64,000 bases of DNA from Nodosilinea nodulosa PCC 7104 (GTDB lineage Bacteria > Cyanobacteriota > Cyanobacteriia > Phormidesmidales > Phormidesmidaceae), in the NCBI RefSeq assembly GCF_000309385.1, contig NZ_JH976537.1:3778507-3842506 (forward strand), given 5' to 3'. The translations under genes and the position numbers were made by a program. The notes under the pieces were generated by a model, which worked only from the letters and a program-made list of their open reading frames with translations, was not told the origin of the DNA and did no database searches. Below, piece after piece: positions 19,274 to 26,881 of this stretch. The number at the start of each line of letters is the position of its first letter. The first letter of the stretch is position 1.

Positions 19274-20152
19274 ATGTCCCCTATCTGCCCCTCTGATTTA
19301 TTGACGCTGCACCAGCTGTTGATTGCCTGCGGCGACTATGCTAGCCAGCAGTCTCAGCGGTCTTTTCAGGTGTTTGAGAAGGGGGTGGATGACTATGTGA
19401 CCACCGTGGACCAGCTGCTGGATCAAAAGCTATTGGCCGGTATGCGGGCGCTGTTCCCAGAGGACGGCATTATTACTGAGGAAAATCGCGCTACTGCTGA
19501 GCAGTTTCAGGATCTTGCTGGACAGGTGCCGAACCGCCCGCTGTGGTTTGTAGACCCTATTGATGGCACCGATGACTTCATTCAGGGCCGGGACAACTAC
19601 GCCGTCATGGTGGGAAGAGTGGTTAGGGGAGAGCCTCAAGCGGGCTGGATCTATGCTCCGGTGGGGCGGCATCTGGTTTGGGGTGGACCGGGCTGGGGCC
19701 TGTTTGAGCAGACAGGCGATGGCCAGTCGGCACCTTTGCTGCCCAAGGAACCCACTTTTGACCCTGACCAGGATTGGTCGATGGTAATTGGCGATAAAGA
19801 TGAGCGGCGGTTTGGAGAGGCGATCGCCCGCCAATTTCCCCACGTCCACTTCCTGGCGCTGGGCAGTTTTGGCCTCAAGGTGCTGGCGGTGATCACCGGC
19901 CAGGCTGGTATCTACATATACCTCAATGGTAGGGTAAAGCTGTGGGATACCACCGGCCCCCTGGCCCTGGCGCGAGCAGCAGGACTGGTGTGCTGCGATC
20001 TGGCGGGCCAGCCAATTCGGTTTACCGAACCTGACGTTGTATCCCATACGTTGATTCACCGCCAGCCGATTGTGGTAGGTTGGCCCAGCTATGTGGAGGC
20101 CCTGCGATCGCCCCTGAATGACATCGCTACCGCGATCGGTCTGCCGAGGTAG
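19274..20152 (+). CDS. Inositol monophosphatase / CysQ-like phosphatase
   Basis: This 292-residue enzyme has the Li+-sensitive phosphatase signatures: metal ligands in ITEENR, then DPIDGTDDFIQG, and the C-terminal WDTTGPLALARAAG. Members dephosphorylate inositol phosphates, 3'-phosphoadenosine 5'-phosphate or fructose 1,6-bisphosphate. The best guess is a 3'(2'),5'-bisphosphate nucleotidase-like role, but motifs alone cannot settle the substrate. Cytoplasmic. The Crp-type regulator follows 97 bp later on the same strand. Confidence 0.85.
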   Translation: MSPICPSDLLTLHQLLIACGDYASQQSQRSFQVFEKGVDDYVTTVDQLLDQKLLAGMRALFPEDGIITEENRATAEQFQDLAGQVPNRPLWFVDPIDGTDDFIQGRDNYAVMVGRVVRGEPQAGWIYAPVGRHLVWGGPGWGLFEQTGDGQSAPLLPKEPTFDPDQDWSMVIGDKDERRFGEAIARQFPHVHFLALGSFGLKVLAVITGQAGIYIYLNGRVKLWDTTGPLALARAAGLVCCDLAGQPIRFTEPDVVSHTLIHRQPIVVGWPSYVEALRSPLNDIATAIGLPR

Positions 20153-20249
20153 GGCCGCTGCTTCGGTCTGCCTGGGTTTCTGGGTACTATGGGAGCGTAA
20201 CTGTCGTTGCTGGCCCCATCTGGTTAGCCCTGAGCGTCACCCTTTCCCC

Positions 20250-20942
20250 ATGCCTTTTATGCAAGCCGACACGCTAAGTGAACTTTACCCGCTTTTCCAC
20301 ACCGCCAATCCGGAAACTGTTGAATGGCTGATATCGGTGGCGACTCACCACGACTACCCTGCCGACCGCGCTGTGGTGATGGAGGATGCATGGGGTAACG
20401 CAGTCTATTTCATTGAGGCGGGCTGGGTGAAAGTGCGCCGCCACGCCGAAGATAGCTCCATTACCCTGGCTGTTTTAGGCAAGGGTGATTTTTTTGGTGA
20501 GATGGCTATCCTAGATGAATCTCCCCGCTCCACGGACGTAGTAGCTATGACCGCTGTTAGGCTGATGAGCATATCCGCCCAGCGGTTTATTCAAACCCTA
20601 TTCAAGGATCCTCACCTGCACCACCGCCTGCTGCAGCTGATGGTACAGCGGCTGCGTCAGACTAACCTGCGCTTTCAGCTGCGCCACCAGCCCCCGGCGG
20701 TGAAATTAGCCAATACGCTGACCGCTATTCAAGAGGCCTACGGAGAACCCGTGGACGATGGGGTTGATCTGTTCAACATTCCCCGTCGCGATCTGGCCGA
20801 TCTTGCGGATATTACCCTTGATGAGGCTGAAAAGATCATGGCTAAGCTGGCGGAGAAGGGCTGGATTGTAGAGGACAAAGCGCGATCGGTGCTGCGGCTC
20901 CAAAATACCCGGCAGCTTGCTCACCTTGCAGGACGGTTGTAA
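20250..20942 (+). CDS. Crp/Fnr-family transcriptional regulator
   Basis: The cyclic-nucleotide-type beta-barrel contains VYFIEAGWVKV, GDFFGEMAILDESPRSTDVVA (with the phosphate-cassette-like GEMAILDESPRS) and the dimer helix. The Crp winged helix-turn-helix (FNIPRRDLADLADITLDEAEKI) is C-terminal. The cassette's Glu/Arg pair is compatible with cAMP-type ligand binding, but this is not proof. The target genes are unknown. The frame extends upstream to 20118, but that part overlaps the preceding gene; ATG 20250 or 20259 is preferred. Confidence 0.85.
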   Translation: MPFMQADTLSELYPLFHTANPETVEWLISVATHHDYPADRAVVMEDAWGNAVYFIEAGWVKVRRHAEDSSITLAVLGKGDFFGEMAILDESPRSTDVVAMTAVRLMSISAQRFIQTLFKDPHLHHRLLQLMVQRLRQTNLRFQLRHQPPAVKLANTLTAIQEAYGEPVDDGVDLFNIPRRDLADLADITLDEAEKIMAKLAEKGWIVEDKARSVLRLQNTRQLAHLAGRL

Positions 20943-21063
20943 ATAGTGTTACCGAAGCCATCTAAATTTGTAGAGATTGCTAAAGATACCTGGCCCCTCT
21001 GCCTCTCTATGGTAGGTTGTCAGCATCAGCTACCCGACGTGGTTCACTACCCCGGAAACTGCT

Positions 21064-21552
21064 ATGCCACTACAACCCCCTTCTCCCCCTTCCATTAGCC
21101 CCAGCCAGATGACGCTGCTGCGCATCGTGTCCACAATGGCCTGGAGCGATGGCCATCTTGCCGACGAAGAAGTCGACGTTATGCTAGATCAGTTCAGCCA
21201 TCTCTTTGCCAGCAATGCTGGCCAGCAGGTCGCCCTGCGCGATGAACTGCGCGACTACCTAATGCAAAACTTGCCCCTCGAAGAGCTGGTGCCGAAGCTC
21301 ACTAGCGCCGCAGAGCGAGAACTGGTGCTCAAGCTAGGCTACCAGGTGATTAGCGCCAGCGCCCGCACTCCCGGCGAAGAGCTCATCAATGAGGAAGAAG
21401 CAGACGCCTACGATCGCCTGGTGTCGCTGCTTAACCTGCCCGCCGATGTGGTAGCTCGAATCGAGCAGGAAAGCGGGCAGCCCGCAGTAGACGGCAGTAA
21501 CCTGATTGAACAGTTGACGGCGGAACTGAAAACCTTCGTCGATGACCTGTAG
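21064..21552 (+). CDS. TerB-like protein
   Basis: The 162 residues contain a TerB-type helical domain (about 15-125): LLRIVSTMAWSDGHLADEEV with the acidic metal-binding-like DGHLADEE, and the paired helix EELINEEEADAYDRLVSLLNL. TerB proteins are associated with membranes and tellurite/stress modules, but isolated cyanobacterial members have no assigned role. No ter operon is near. Confidence 0.75.
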   Translation: MPLQPPSPPSISPSQMTLLRIVSTMAWSDGHLADEEVDVMLDQFSHLFASNAGQQVALRDELRDYLMQNLPLEELVPKLTSAAERELVLKLGYQVISASARTPGEELINEEEADAYDRLVSLLNLPADVVARIEQESGQPAVDGSNLIEQLTAELKTFVDDL

Positions 21553-21619
21553 GCCATCAAAAAGGTCGTTTTTACCAAAAAGGTCATTTACAAAAGCTCT
21601 CAGTCCCTTCAGTCGTCGC

Positions 21620-22585
21620 TTATGAGCCGCTTAGCTCTAGCATGCGCTGAATAGGCTTGAGAGCCTCCTGCTGCACCTTAGGGTCGAGGATGATCTCTGG
21701 CTGGCGGTTTTTCATGGCCAGGTAGAGCTTTTCTAAGGTATTTAGCCGCATGTGGGGGCATTCATTACAGGCGCAAGTCGCCGTCGGTGGGGCCGGAATA
21801 AACACCTTGTCTGGAGCCTGTTTTTGCATCTGGTGGATAATGCCAGGTTCTGTAACGACAATGAATTCCCGTGAAGCACTCTGCTGGGCGTAGTTGAGCA
21901 GCGCTGTGGTAGAGCCAACAAAGTGGGCATGGCGGAGCACCATTTCCTCACATTCCGGGTGGGCAATTACCTCGGCCTGGGGGTGAGCACCCTGAAGCTG
22001 CACCAGCTTCTTCTCAGAGAAGGTTTCGTGAACCATACAGCTTCCCTGCCATAGCACCATGTCTCGACCGGTTTGCTGCATCACGTAACGGCCCAGGTTG
22101 CGATCGGGGGCAAAGATAATTTTTTGGTCGGCGGGCAGCTGCTGCACGATGCTCACCGCATTGGAGCTAGTGCAGATGATATCGCTCATGGCCTTGATAG
22201 CCGCCGTGCAGTTGATATAGGAAATCACCAGGTGGTCGGGATGTTTTGCTTTAAATGCCGCAAAGGCATCGGGAGGGCAGCTGTCGGCTAGGGAGCAGCC
22301 TGCGTTGAGGTCGGGCAACAGCACCAGCTTGTCGGGGTTGAGAATTTTCGCCGTTTCGGCCATGAAGTGCACGCCCGCAAACACAATCACATCGGCGCTG
22401 GTTGCTGCGGCCTGGCGGGACAGCCCCAGCGAGTCGCCGATGTAGTCGGCTACATCTTGAATGTCAGGTTCTTGGTAGTAGTGGGCCAGGATAACGGCGT
22501 TGAGATCACGCTTGAGCGTCTCAATGGCTGCAAAGAGATCTAGGGAGGGGAGGGGTGAAGCAGCGGGCGTCAGGGTGGTAAACAC
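21620..22585 (-). CDS. nadA: Quinolinate synthase
   Basis: NadA condenses iminoaspartate with dihydroxyacetone phosphate to quinolinate, the first step committed to NAD. The 321-residue protein has the triplicated fold motifs [33 protein letters not shown]-type core and [12 protein letters not shown]. The Fe-S cysteines include those near [12 protein letters not shown] and CACNECPHM. Length and start are typical. A 158-bp gap separates it from the response regulator on the same strand. Confidence 0.96.
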   Translation of the reverse strand: MFTTLTPAASPLPSLDLFAAIETLKRDLNAVILAHYYQEPDIQDVADYIGDSLGLSRQAAATSADVIVFAGVHFMAETAKILNPDKLVLLPDLNAGCSLADSCPPDAFAAFKAKHPDHLVISYINCTAAIKAMSDIICTSSNAVSIVQQLPADQKIIFAPDRNLGRYVMQQTGRDMVLWQGSCMVHETFSEKKLVQLQGAHPQAEVIAHPECEEMVLRHAHFVGSTTALLNYAQQSASREFIVVTEPGIIHQMQKQAPDKVFIPAPPTATCACNECPHMRLNTLEKLYLAMKNRQPEIILDPKVQQEALKPIQRMLELSGS

Positions 22586-22743
22586 GATGGCAAGACTGGC
22601 AATATTGAGTAATTCGAATTATAGTTCAATTCACCAAAACTAGCCATGCCCGCGATCGCAGGCGGCACAAGTGTCATGCTGGCGGCAATTGACCGTCGCC
22701 CGGTGGTGTATAAGCTCACAAGTGTGTCGGCTTAAATGCTTCG

Positions 22744-23493
22744 CTAGCTCAAGGAGGAGGAGGCCAGCGTGGGGCTAACCCGAGGACTGTGGCCGTTAGA
22801 CTCAGCTGAAATACGCTCGACGTTAAACCGATAGCCCACGTTGCGCACCGTTTGAATAATGTTGGGCTGTCTGGGATCTACCTCAATTTTCTTGCGCAAG
22901 GAAAGAATATGGGTGTCGACGGTTCTGGGGTTGTCGATGGCATCCGGCCAGGCCCGACGCAGGAGGTCAGTGCGGCTAAGGGGAGACCCGGCCGCCTGGG
23001 TCAGTACGTACAGCAGACTAAATTCCTGGGGAGTTAGATCGATGTAGTCGCCGCGAAAGTTGACCCGCCGCTGAACCAGATCGATATTGAGGTCGCCGTA
23101 GGTGAGGGATGCAGGGGCACTCATGAGTCGCACCCGCCGGGTCAGCGCCTCGACTCGAGCCAAAAACTCCTGCATACCAAAGGGCTTGGTCAGGTAGTCG
23201 TCTGCCCCAGCCCGTAGACCCGTCACAATATCGGTTTCCGTATTGCAGGCGGAGAGAATCATGATCAGAGGCTGCCCCTGGCTGTGCAACCACTTGCATA
23301 GCTCTACCCCATCACCATCGGGCAGCTGCGAGTCTAAAATCACTAGGTCTGGCTGGCGGCTCTGAAAAACGTCGCGGGTGCGAACTATATCTGCTGCCTG
23401 AAAAACCCTGTAGCCAGCTTGCTGAAGATGCCAGCCCAGTAGCGATCGCAAATGGGGATTGCCCTCAATAATCTGTACAGATACAGAGCCCAC
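22744..23493 (-). CDS. OmpR-family response regulator with altered acidic pocket
   Basis: This 249-residue protein has an N-terminal receiver (1-120) and an OmpR winged helix (about 130-230, ending TVDTHILSLRKKIEVDPRQP...VRNVGYRF). The phosphoacceptor D54, S81 and K103 are present, but the usual Asp/Glu-Asp pair after strand 1 reads IIEGN, so only Glu10 remains. That should weaken Mg2+ binding and phosphorylation; the cyanobacterial regulator NblR is known to act with an atypical receiver. Orthology to NblR is possible but not shown. A perfect inverted repeat lies 29 bp upstream. The neighbour 23871-24260 diverges. Confidence 0.85.
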   Translation of the reverse strand: MGSVSVQIIEGNPHLRSLLGWHLQQAGYRVFQAADIVRTRDVFQSRQPDLVILDSQLPDGDGVELCKWLHSQGQPLIMILSACNTETDIVTGLRAGADDYLTKPFGMQEFLARVEALTRRVRLMSAPASLTYGDLNIDLVQRRVNFRGDYIDLTPQEFSLLYVLTQAAGSPLSRTDLLRRAWPDAIDNPRTVDTHILSLRKKIEVDPRQPNIIQTVRNVGYRFNVERISAESNGHSPRVSPTLASSSLS

Positions 23494-23870
23494 TGGGTTT
23501 CGTCATAAACGGCAAATTTTATTTGCTAAACATAGCAAAGCCCTCCCAGGGGTTTTGTAGCTAGGGTTACCCAACTCTGGGGCCAGCAGAGGGGTAAAGG
23601 TCTGTGATTTTGCTACAAAACGTTACTGCTAGCGCAACAATCGACTTTCGCTAGGGGAATAGTTCGCATAACTTAAATATAGTTTGACTTTCGAAAAATA
23701 TGGGCTTTGGCAAGCCTTTAGATAGCCTAAAAAAAACGAAAGAATTATTTTTGGCTAAGACCCTGAAATCCTGCTAAAACCCCAATCTATAGGCGAAAAA
23801 AGCGACTTTATAGGGATGAGAGTCATTTTTGACCTATGTAATATAAGAGGCAACTGCGTCGTTTCTAGCC
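23494..23870. other. AT-rich intergenic region between two divergent signalling genes
   Basis: These 377 bases are clearly AT-richer than the flanks and hold the promoters of both divergent genes. Apart from the dyad at 23522-23539 there are two GACTTTCG direct copies near 23643 and 23688. No gene is visible. Confidence 0.5.
23522..23539. promoter_or_regulatory. Inverted repeat, candidate operator
   Basis: TTTGCTA-AACA-TAGCAAA is a perfect dyad 29 bp upstream of the response-regulator start codon. It could be an operator or a leader hairpin. Confidence 0.4.
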
Positions 23871-24260
23871 ATGAATTTGCCTCAAGATTATATCCTTGTG
23901 CTCGATCCAGAGCGTGGTCACTGTGATGGCGCCAATCTTTTGGAATCTGATCTGCAATACCCGGTGTTTGTGGCCAATTCTACCGAGCAAGCGGTGACTC
24001 GGGTGAGTCAAGGCGCCCCCTGCCTTGTAATTCTGATGGGCAACAACGTTCAGACGTGGTCTCAGCCGCTAGTGCATCAGCTGCGGCAGCACGGCCACTC
24101 CTCCGACATGACCATTGTGGCCCTCACCGATTCTACGAGTCCCCAGTGGAACTACAGCGAAGACCTGTCGGGGCTGGATGGTCTGCTGGTACAGCCCCTC
24201 AGTACGGATATTTTGCGATCGCTAGTGGAGTCTGCCTTTGCCCGCAGTATCTGCCACTGA
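23871..24260 (+). CDS. Degenerate receiver (pseudo-receiver) domain protein
   Basis: The 129 residues follow the CheY topology: strand 1 YILVLDPER, strand 3 CLVILMGNN, strand 4 MTIVALTD and strand 5 GLLVQPLS. The phosphoacceptor Asp is replaced by Met in strand 3, and the conserved Lys (usually TKP) is Gln (VQP). It therefore should not be phosphorylated in the usual way. No output domain is present. It diverges from an OmpR-type regulator with a weakened acidic pocket, and the two may be partners, which is inference. Confidence 0.65.
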   Translation: MNLPQDYILVLDPERGHCDGANLLESDLQYPVFVANSTEQAVTRVSQGAPCLVILMGNNVQTWSQPLVHQLRQHGHSSDMTIVALTDSTSPQWNYSEDLSGLDGLLVQPLSTDILRSLVESAFARSICH

Positions 24261-24369
24261 CCACCGTCGACAGGGCTATCCAGGCTTGCATAAGGTACTG
24301 CATCTGCCTGCGCATCAGCATTTGCTGGGCCAGCTGGGTATGCTGAAACTAGGTTAAGAGAGAGCCTTC

Positions 24370-24666
24370 ATGCTGCCCAAGGTTTTGCCCGAAAGTCGGA
24401 TTCAGGTGTTTAAATTTTGGTTCAATGGCGCCCTGCAGGACGGCACTCACTACTACAACGAGCTGTACTACCGGGCGCTAACCGTCGAATCAGACAAGCG
24501 CACTCGCCTGTATCACCTGGCCTGTAAGTTTTCGGAGCAGCAGGCCGGGGCGCTAGTATCGATCGCCGATGACCAGTGCAGCCTCTGGATCTGTCTACGT
24601 AGCCAGATGATGGCGGCCCAGCTGCTTCAGCAGCGGGTAGCCGGTCTACCCCGGCCCCGGCTCTAG
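24370..24666 (+). CDS. Small conserved hypothetical protein
   Basis: The 98-residue protein has no recognised domain. It begins after AAGAGAGAGC about 10 nt upstream. The sequence has an aromatic core (FKFWFNGALQDGTHYYNELYYRAL) and a helical CSLWICLRSQMMAAQLLQQR. No signal peptide or membrane helix. Its stop codon shares the CTAG with nagA's stop. A cyanobacteria-specific family is likely, but I cannot name it. Confidence 0.55.
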   Translation: MLPKVLPESRIQVFKFWFNGALQDGTHYYNELYYRALTVESDKRTRLYHLACKFSEQQAGALVSIADDQCSLWICLRSQMMAAQLLQQRVAGLPRPRL

Positions 24667-25898
24667 GCGGCCTGCCCAAAATCAGCGCTCACCCAGGCCA
24701 AAGCCCCCTGCTCAATGGCGGCCTTGACCGTGAAGGTGGCTGGGTCAAACAGCGTGATGTTGGCCTGGTAACCCGCAGCCAGCAGCCCCAGGTAACGATC
24801 CACCCCAATGGCCCGGGCGGGATAGCGTGTCGCCATGCGCAAAGCTTCTGCCAGGGGAATATTGACCTGGCGCACGCAGTTACCCACCGCCTCGATCAGC
24901 GTCAGCGCCGCCCCCCCCAGGGTGCCATCGGCATTCACGCACTTGCCGTCGCGGTAGAACACCTGCTGGCCGCCAATCACGAAGGATTCTAGGGTAGTGC
25001 CCACCGGAGGGGTGGCATCGCTAACCAAAATCAAACGATCTTGCTTGATTTTTTGCGCCAGACCGACGGACCCATAGTGAACGTGGTGTCCGTCTACAAT
25101 GATGCCGGCATAGATGTCAGGCTGGCTAAAGACAGCCCCTACCATACCAGGGCTGCGCCCTTGCCAGGGCGACATTGCATTAAACAGATGGGTCACCATG
25201 CCCACCCCAGCCGTAAATCCAGCCAAAGCCTCCTCAAAGCTGGCGTCTGTGTGCCCAGCAGCGACCAAAATACCCGCCTGCGCCAACTGCTGAATGTGGT
25301 TCACGGCAACCATCTCAGGCGCTAGGGTTACCAACTTAACCACCTCTGGCCCTGCCTTGCTCAGATGGCTGATCATAGACCCACGGGCCGGGCGAATGGC
25401 GGCCCGATTGTGAATACCGCCCCGCTTGGGATTTAGATAGGGGCCTTCTAAATGAACCCCCAGCACCCGCTGCGGATAGCAGTGACGGTACTCTGCTATC
25501 AGGGCGATCGCATCGCGCATAGCCTCATCAGAGGTTGTAATTAAGGTGGGCAAAAAGCTGGTGGTGCCGCTCTGGAGATTGGTGCGGTGCATCGTGTCTA
25601 GAGTAGCGGCAGTGATGGCGTCATTAAACATCACGCCGCCGCAGCCATTGAGCTGAAGATCGATAAAGCCGGGGGCGGCCGCCCACCCGTGACCGTCTAG
25701 GCGGGGCAAATCCGATGGCAGCTCGGTCATGGGAACGAGATCCACAATGGTGGCTGCTTCTACCACCAGGGCATGGTTTTGCAGGACTTGACTGCCGGTA
25801 TAGAGAGTACAGTGGGTAAGGGCATAGCGAGGATGGAGTGCCTCTGGCGCGAGGCCAATACTTTTAGCCCTATGCTCTTTCGTAACCCTAGAGGACAT
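24663..25898 (-). CDS. nagA: N-acetylglucosamine-6-phosphate deacetylase
   Basis: NagA removes acetate from GlcNAc-6-phosphate in amino-sugar recycling. This 411-residue amidohydrolase has GFIDLQLNGCGG (metal-site start), HLEGPYLNPKRGGIHN, AAGHTDASFEEA, THLFNAMSP and LVSDATPP, matching the family in order. The metal-binding residues are visible in these motifs. The length is slightly over the usual 380. Its ATG (25898) overlaps the start region of the divergent VOC gene. No nagB is in the window. Confidence 0.93.
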   Translation of the reverse strand: MSSRVTKEHRAKSIGLAPEALHPRYALTHCTLYTGSQVLQNHALVVEAATIVDLVPMTELPSDLPRLDGHGWAAAPGFIDLQLNGCGGVMFNDAITAATLDTMHRTNLQSGTTSFLPTLITTSDEAMRDAIALIAEYRHCYPQRVLGVHLEGPYLNPKRGGIHNRAAIRPARGSMISHLSKAGPEVVKLVTLAPEMVAVNHIQQLAQAGILVAAGHTDASFEEALAGFTAGVGMVTHLFNAMSPWQGRSPGMVGAVFSQPDIYAGIIVDGHHVHYGSVGLAQKIKQDRLILVSDATPPVGTTLESFVIGGQQVFYRDGKCVNADGTLGGAALTLIEAVGNCVRQVNIPLAEALRMATRYPARAIGVDRYLGLLAAGYQANITLFDPATFTVKAAIEQGALAWVSADFGQAA

Positions 25899-25902
25899 GG
25901 TG

Positions 25903-26325
25903 ATGCTTCGTCCCTTTCATGTGGCGTTTCCAGTGTACGACCTGTCTAGCACCCGTCACTTCTATGAAACGGTGCTGGGCTGTTCCGTGGGGCGCACCGC
26001 CGATCGCTGGATTGACTTTAATCTATTTGGGCACCAGGTTACGGCCCACCTGGTCGATGAAGCTCGGCCCGATGTATCCACTAATGCCGTCGACGGGCAC
26101 GGTGTACCCGTAAGCCACTGGGGCGTCATATTAACCCCAGCGGAGTGGCAAGCCCTGGCCGATCGCCTGCGCCAGGCCCAGGTTAAATTTTTGATCGAAC
26201 CGTACCAGCGATTTGTCGGGCAGGTAGGGGAGCAGGCCACCCTTTTTATCACTGACCCCAGCGGCAACGCCTTGGAGTTCAAGGCTTTTGCCCGAGACGA
26301 GAGTATTTTCGCCCAGTCTAACTAG
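25903..26325 (+). CDS. VOC-superfamily (glyoxalase-like) protein
   Basis: The 140-residue protein has the paired beta-alpha-beta-beta-beta modules of the vicinal oxygen chelate fold: RPFHVAFPVYDLSSTRHFYETVLG at the start and ATLFITDPSGNALEFKAF at the end, with candidate metal ligands His8, Glu in LEFK and His in VSHWG. Function may be dioxygenase-like or isomerase-like; not assignable. ATG 25903 has GAGGA 7 nt upstream; an upstream ATG at 25897 overlaps the nagA start codon and is less likely. Its stop shares a CTAG with the minus-strand integrase fragment. Confidence 0.85.
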   Translation: MLRPFHVAFPVYDLSSTRHFYETVLGCSVGRTADRWIDFNLFGHQVTAHLVDEARPDVSTNAVDGHGVPVSHWGVILTPAEWQALADRLRQAQVKFLIEPYQRFVGQVGEQATLFITDPSGNALEFKAFARDESIFAQSN

Positions 26326-26480
26326 CCGAGTTTGAGGCTGGGAAGGTTCCCCCGTTTTCTCGGCTTTGGCGGCAGCGTGGCCCGCAGTCGGAGCTTGTCA
26401 CCATGCTGCTCGACGGTGATACCCACCTTGCTGGCCTTCAGCCTGCCGCTGACCTGGCGTAACTTACTGGTTACTTCCAT
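26322..26480 (-). pseudogene. N-terminal fragment of a cyanobacterial tyrosine recombinase
   Basis: A 52-codon frame from ATG 26480 to TAG encodes MEVTSKLRQVSGRLKASKVG, then ITVEQHGDKLRLRATLPPKP and RKRGNLPSLKLG. The segment GDKLRLRATLPPKP matches the arm-binding start of cyanobacterial phage-type integrases, where GxxLxLRATLPPKPGS leads into the core-binding and catalytic domains. Everything after that (including the R..HxxR..Y active site) is missing. It lies 150 bp downstream of the 3' end of tRNA-Glu on the same strand, a classical integration site. I call it a decayed integrase; a short functional peptide is less likely. Confidence 0.6.
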
Positions 26481-26566
26481 AGGCCTAAAATTTGGCCTAA
26501 AAAACCAGGGGCGTTTAAGGTTGATTGGGGTTAATTAGGGTTGATATACAATTCGCAATGCAATCT

Positions 26567-26590
26567 AAAAAGCAAGCCCCGTAGGCTTTT
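26567..26590 (-). terminator. Terminator of tRNA-Glu
   Basis: On the minus strand AAGCC-TACGG-GGCTT is followed by GC and TTTTT, about 40 nt beyond the tRNA 3' end. Confidence 0.7.
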
Positions 26591-26629
26591 GGGCGCTACA
26601 GGGCTGATAGCATCGTGGTGTTTGAACTA

Positions 26630-26702
26630 TACCCCCAGGGGAATTCGAATCCCCGTCGCCTCCGTGAAAGGGAGGTGTCCTAGGCCTCTAGACGATGGGG
26701 GC
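26630..26702 (-). tRNA. tRNA-Glu (UUC)
   Basis: The 73-nt minus-strand sequence folds as a standard tRNA: acceptor GCCCCCA paired with TGGGGGT and discriminator A, T-loop GATTCGAATC, anticodon loop CTTTCAC (UUC). It closely resembles chloroplast tRNA-Glu. CCA is not encoded. In cyanobacteria glutamyl-tRNA is also the precursor of 5-aminolevulinate, hence of chlorophyll, haem and bilins. Confidence 0.97.
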
Positions 26703-26722
26703 CTGGTTTTTCAACAATCCTC

Positions 26723-26751
26723 AGTATAGATAAAGGGTAGACCCTTGTCAA
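26723..26751 (-). promoter_or_regulatory. Consensus sigma-70 promoter of tRNA-Glu with spacer dyad
   Basis: TTGACA (26746-26751) and TATACT (26723-26728) are separated by exactly 17 bp. The spacer contains the perfect dyad AAGGGT-AG-ACCCTT (26733-26746). The start of the tRNA is about 20 bp downstream. Confidence 0.85.
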
Positions 26752-26881
26752 ACTGAGTGGTGTTTTTTTGGCAGCCGCTAGAAGCCTGGGCGTAGTCTGC
26801 CAGCCTTTGCCAGCGCCGCTCTATGTATTCTAAACCTATGGGACCGTTCTACAACAGCAGGGCAGTAGAACATGTGGTTGG

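Noticed and set aside
24056-24346. 96-codon frame overlapping the pseudo-receiver gene
   Set aside because: Out of frame with the receiver fold and carries no recognisable sequence.
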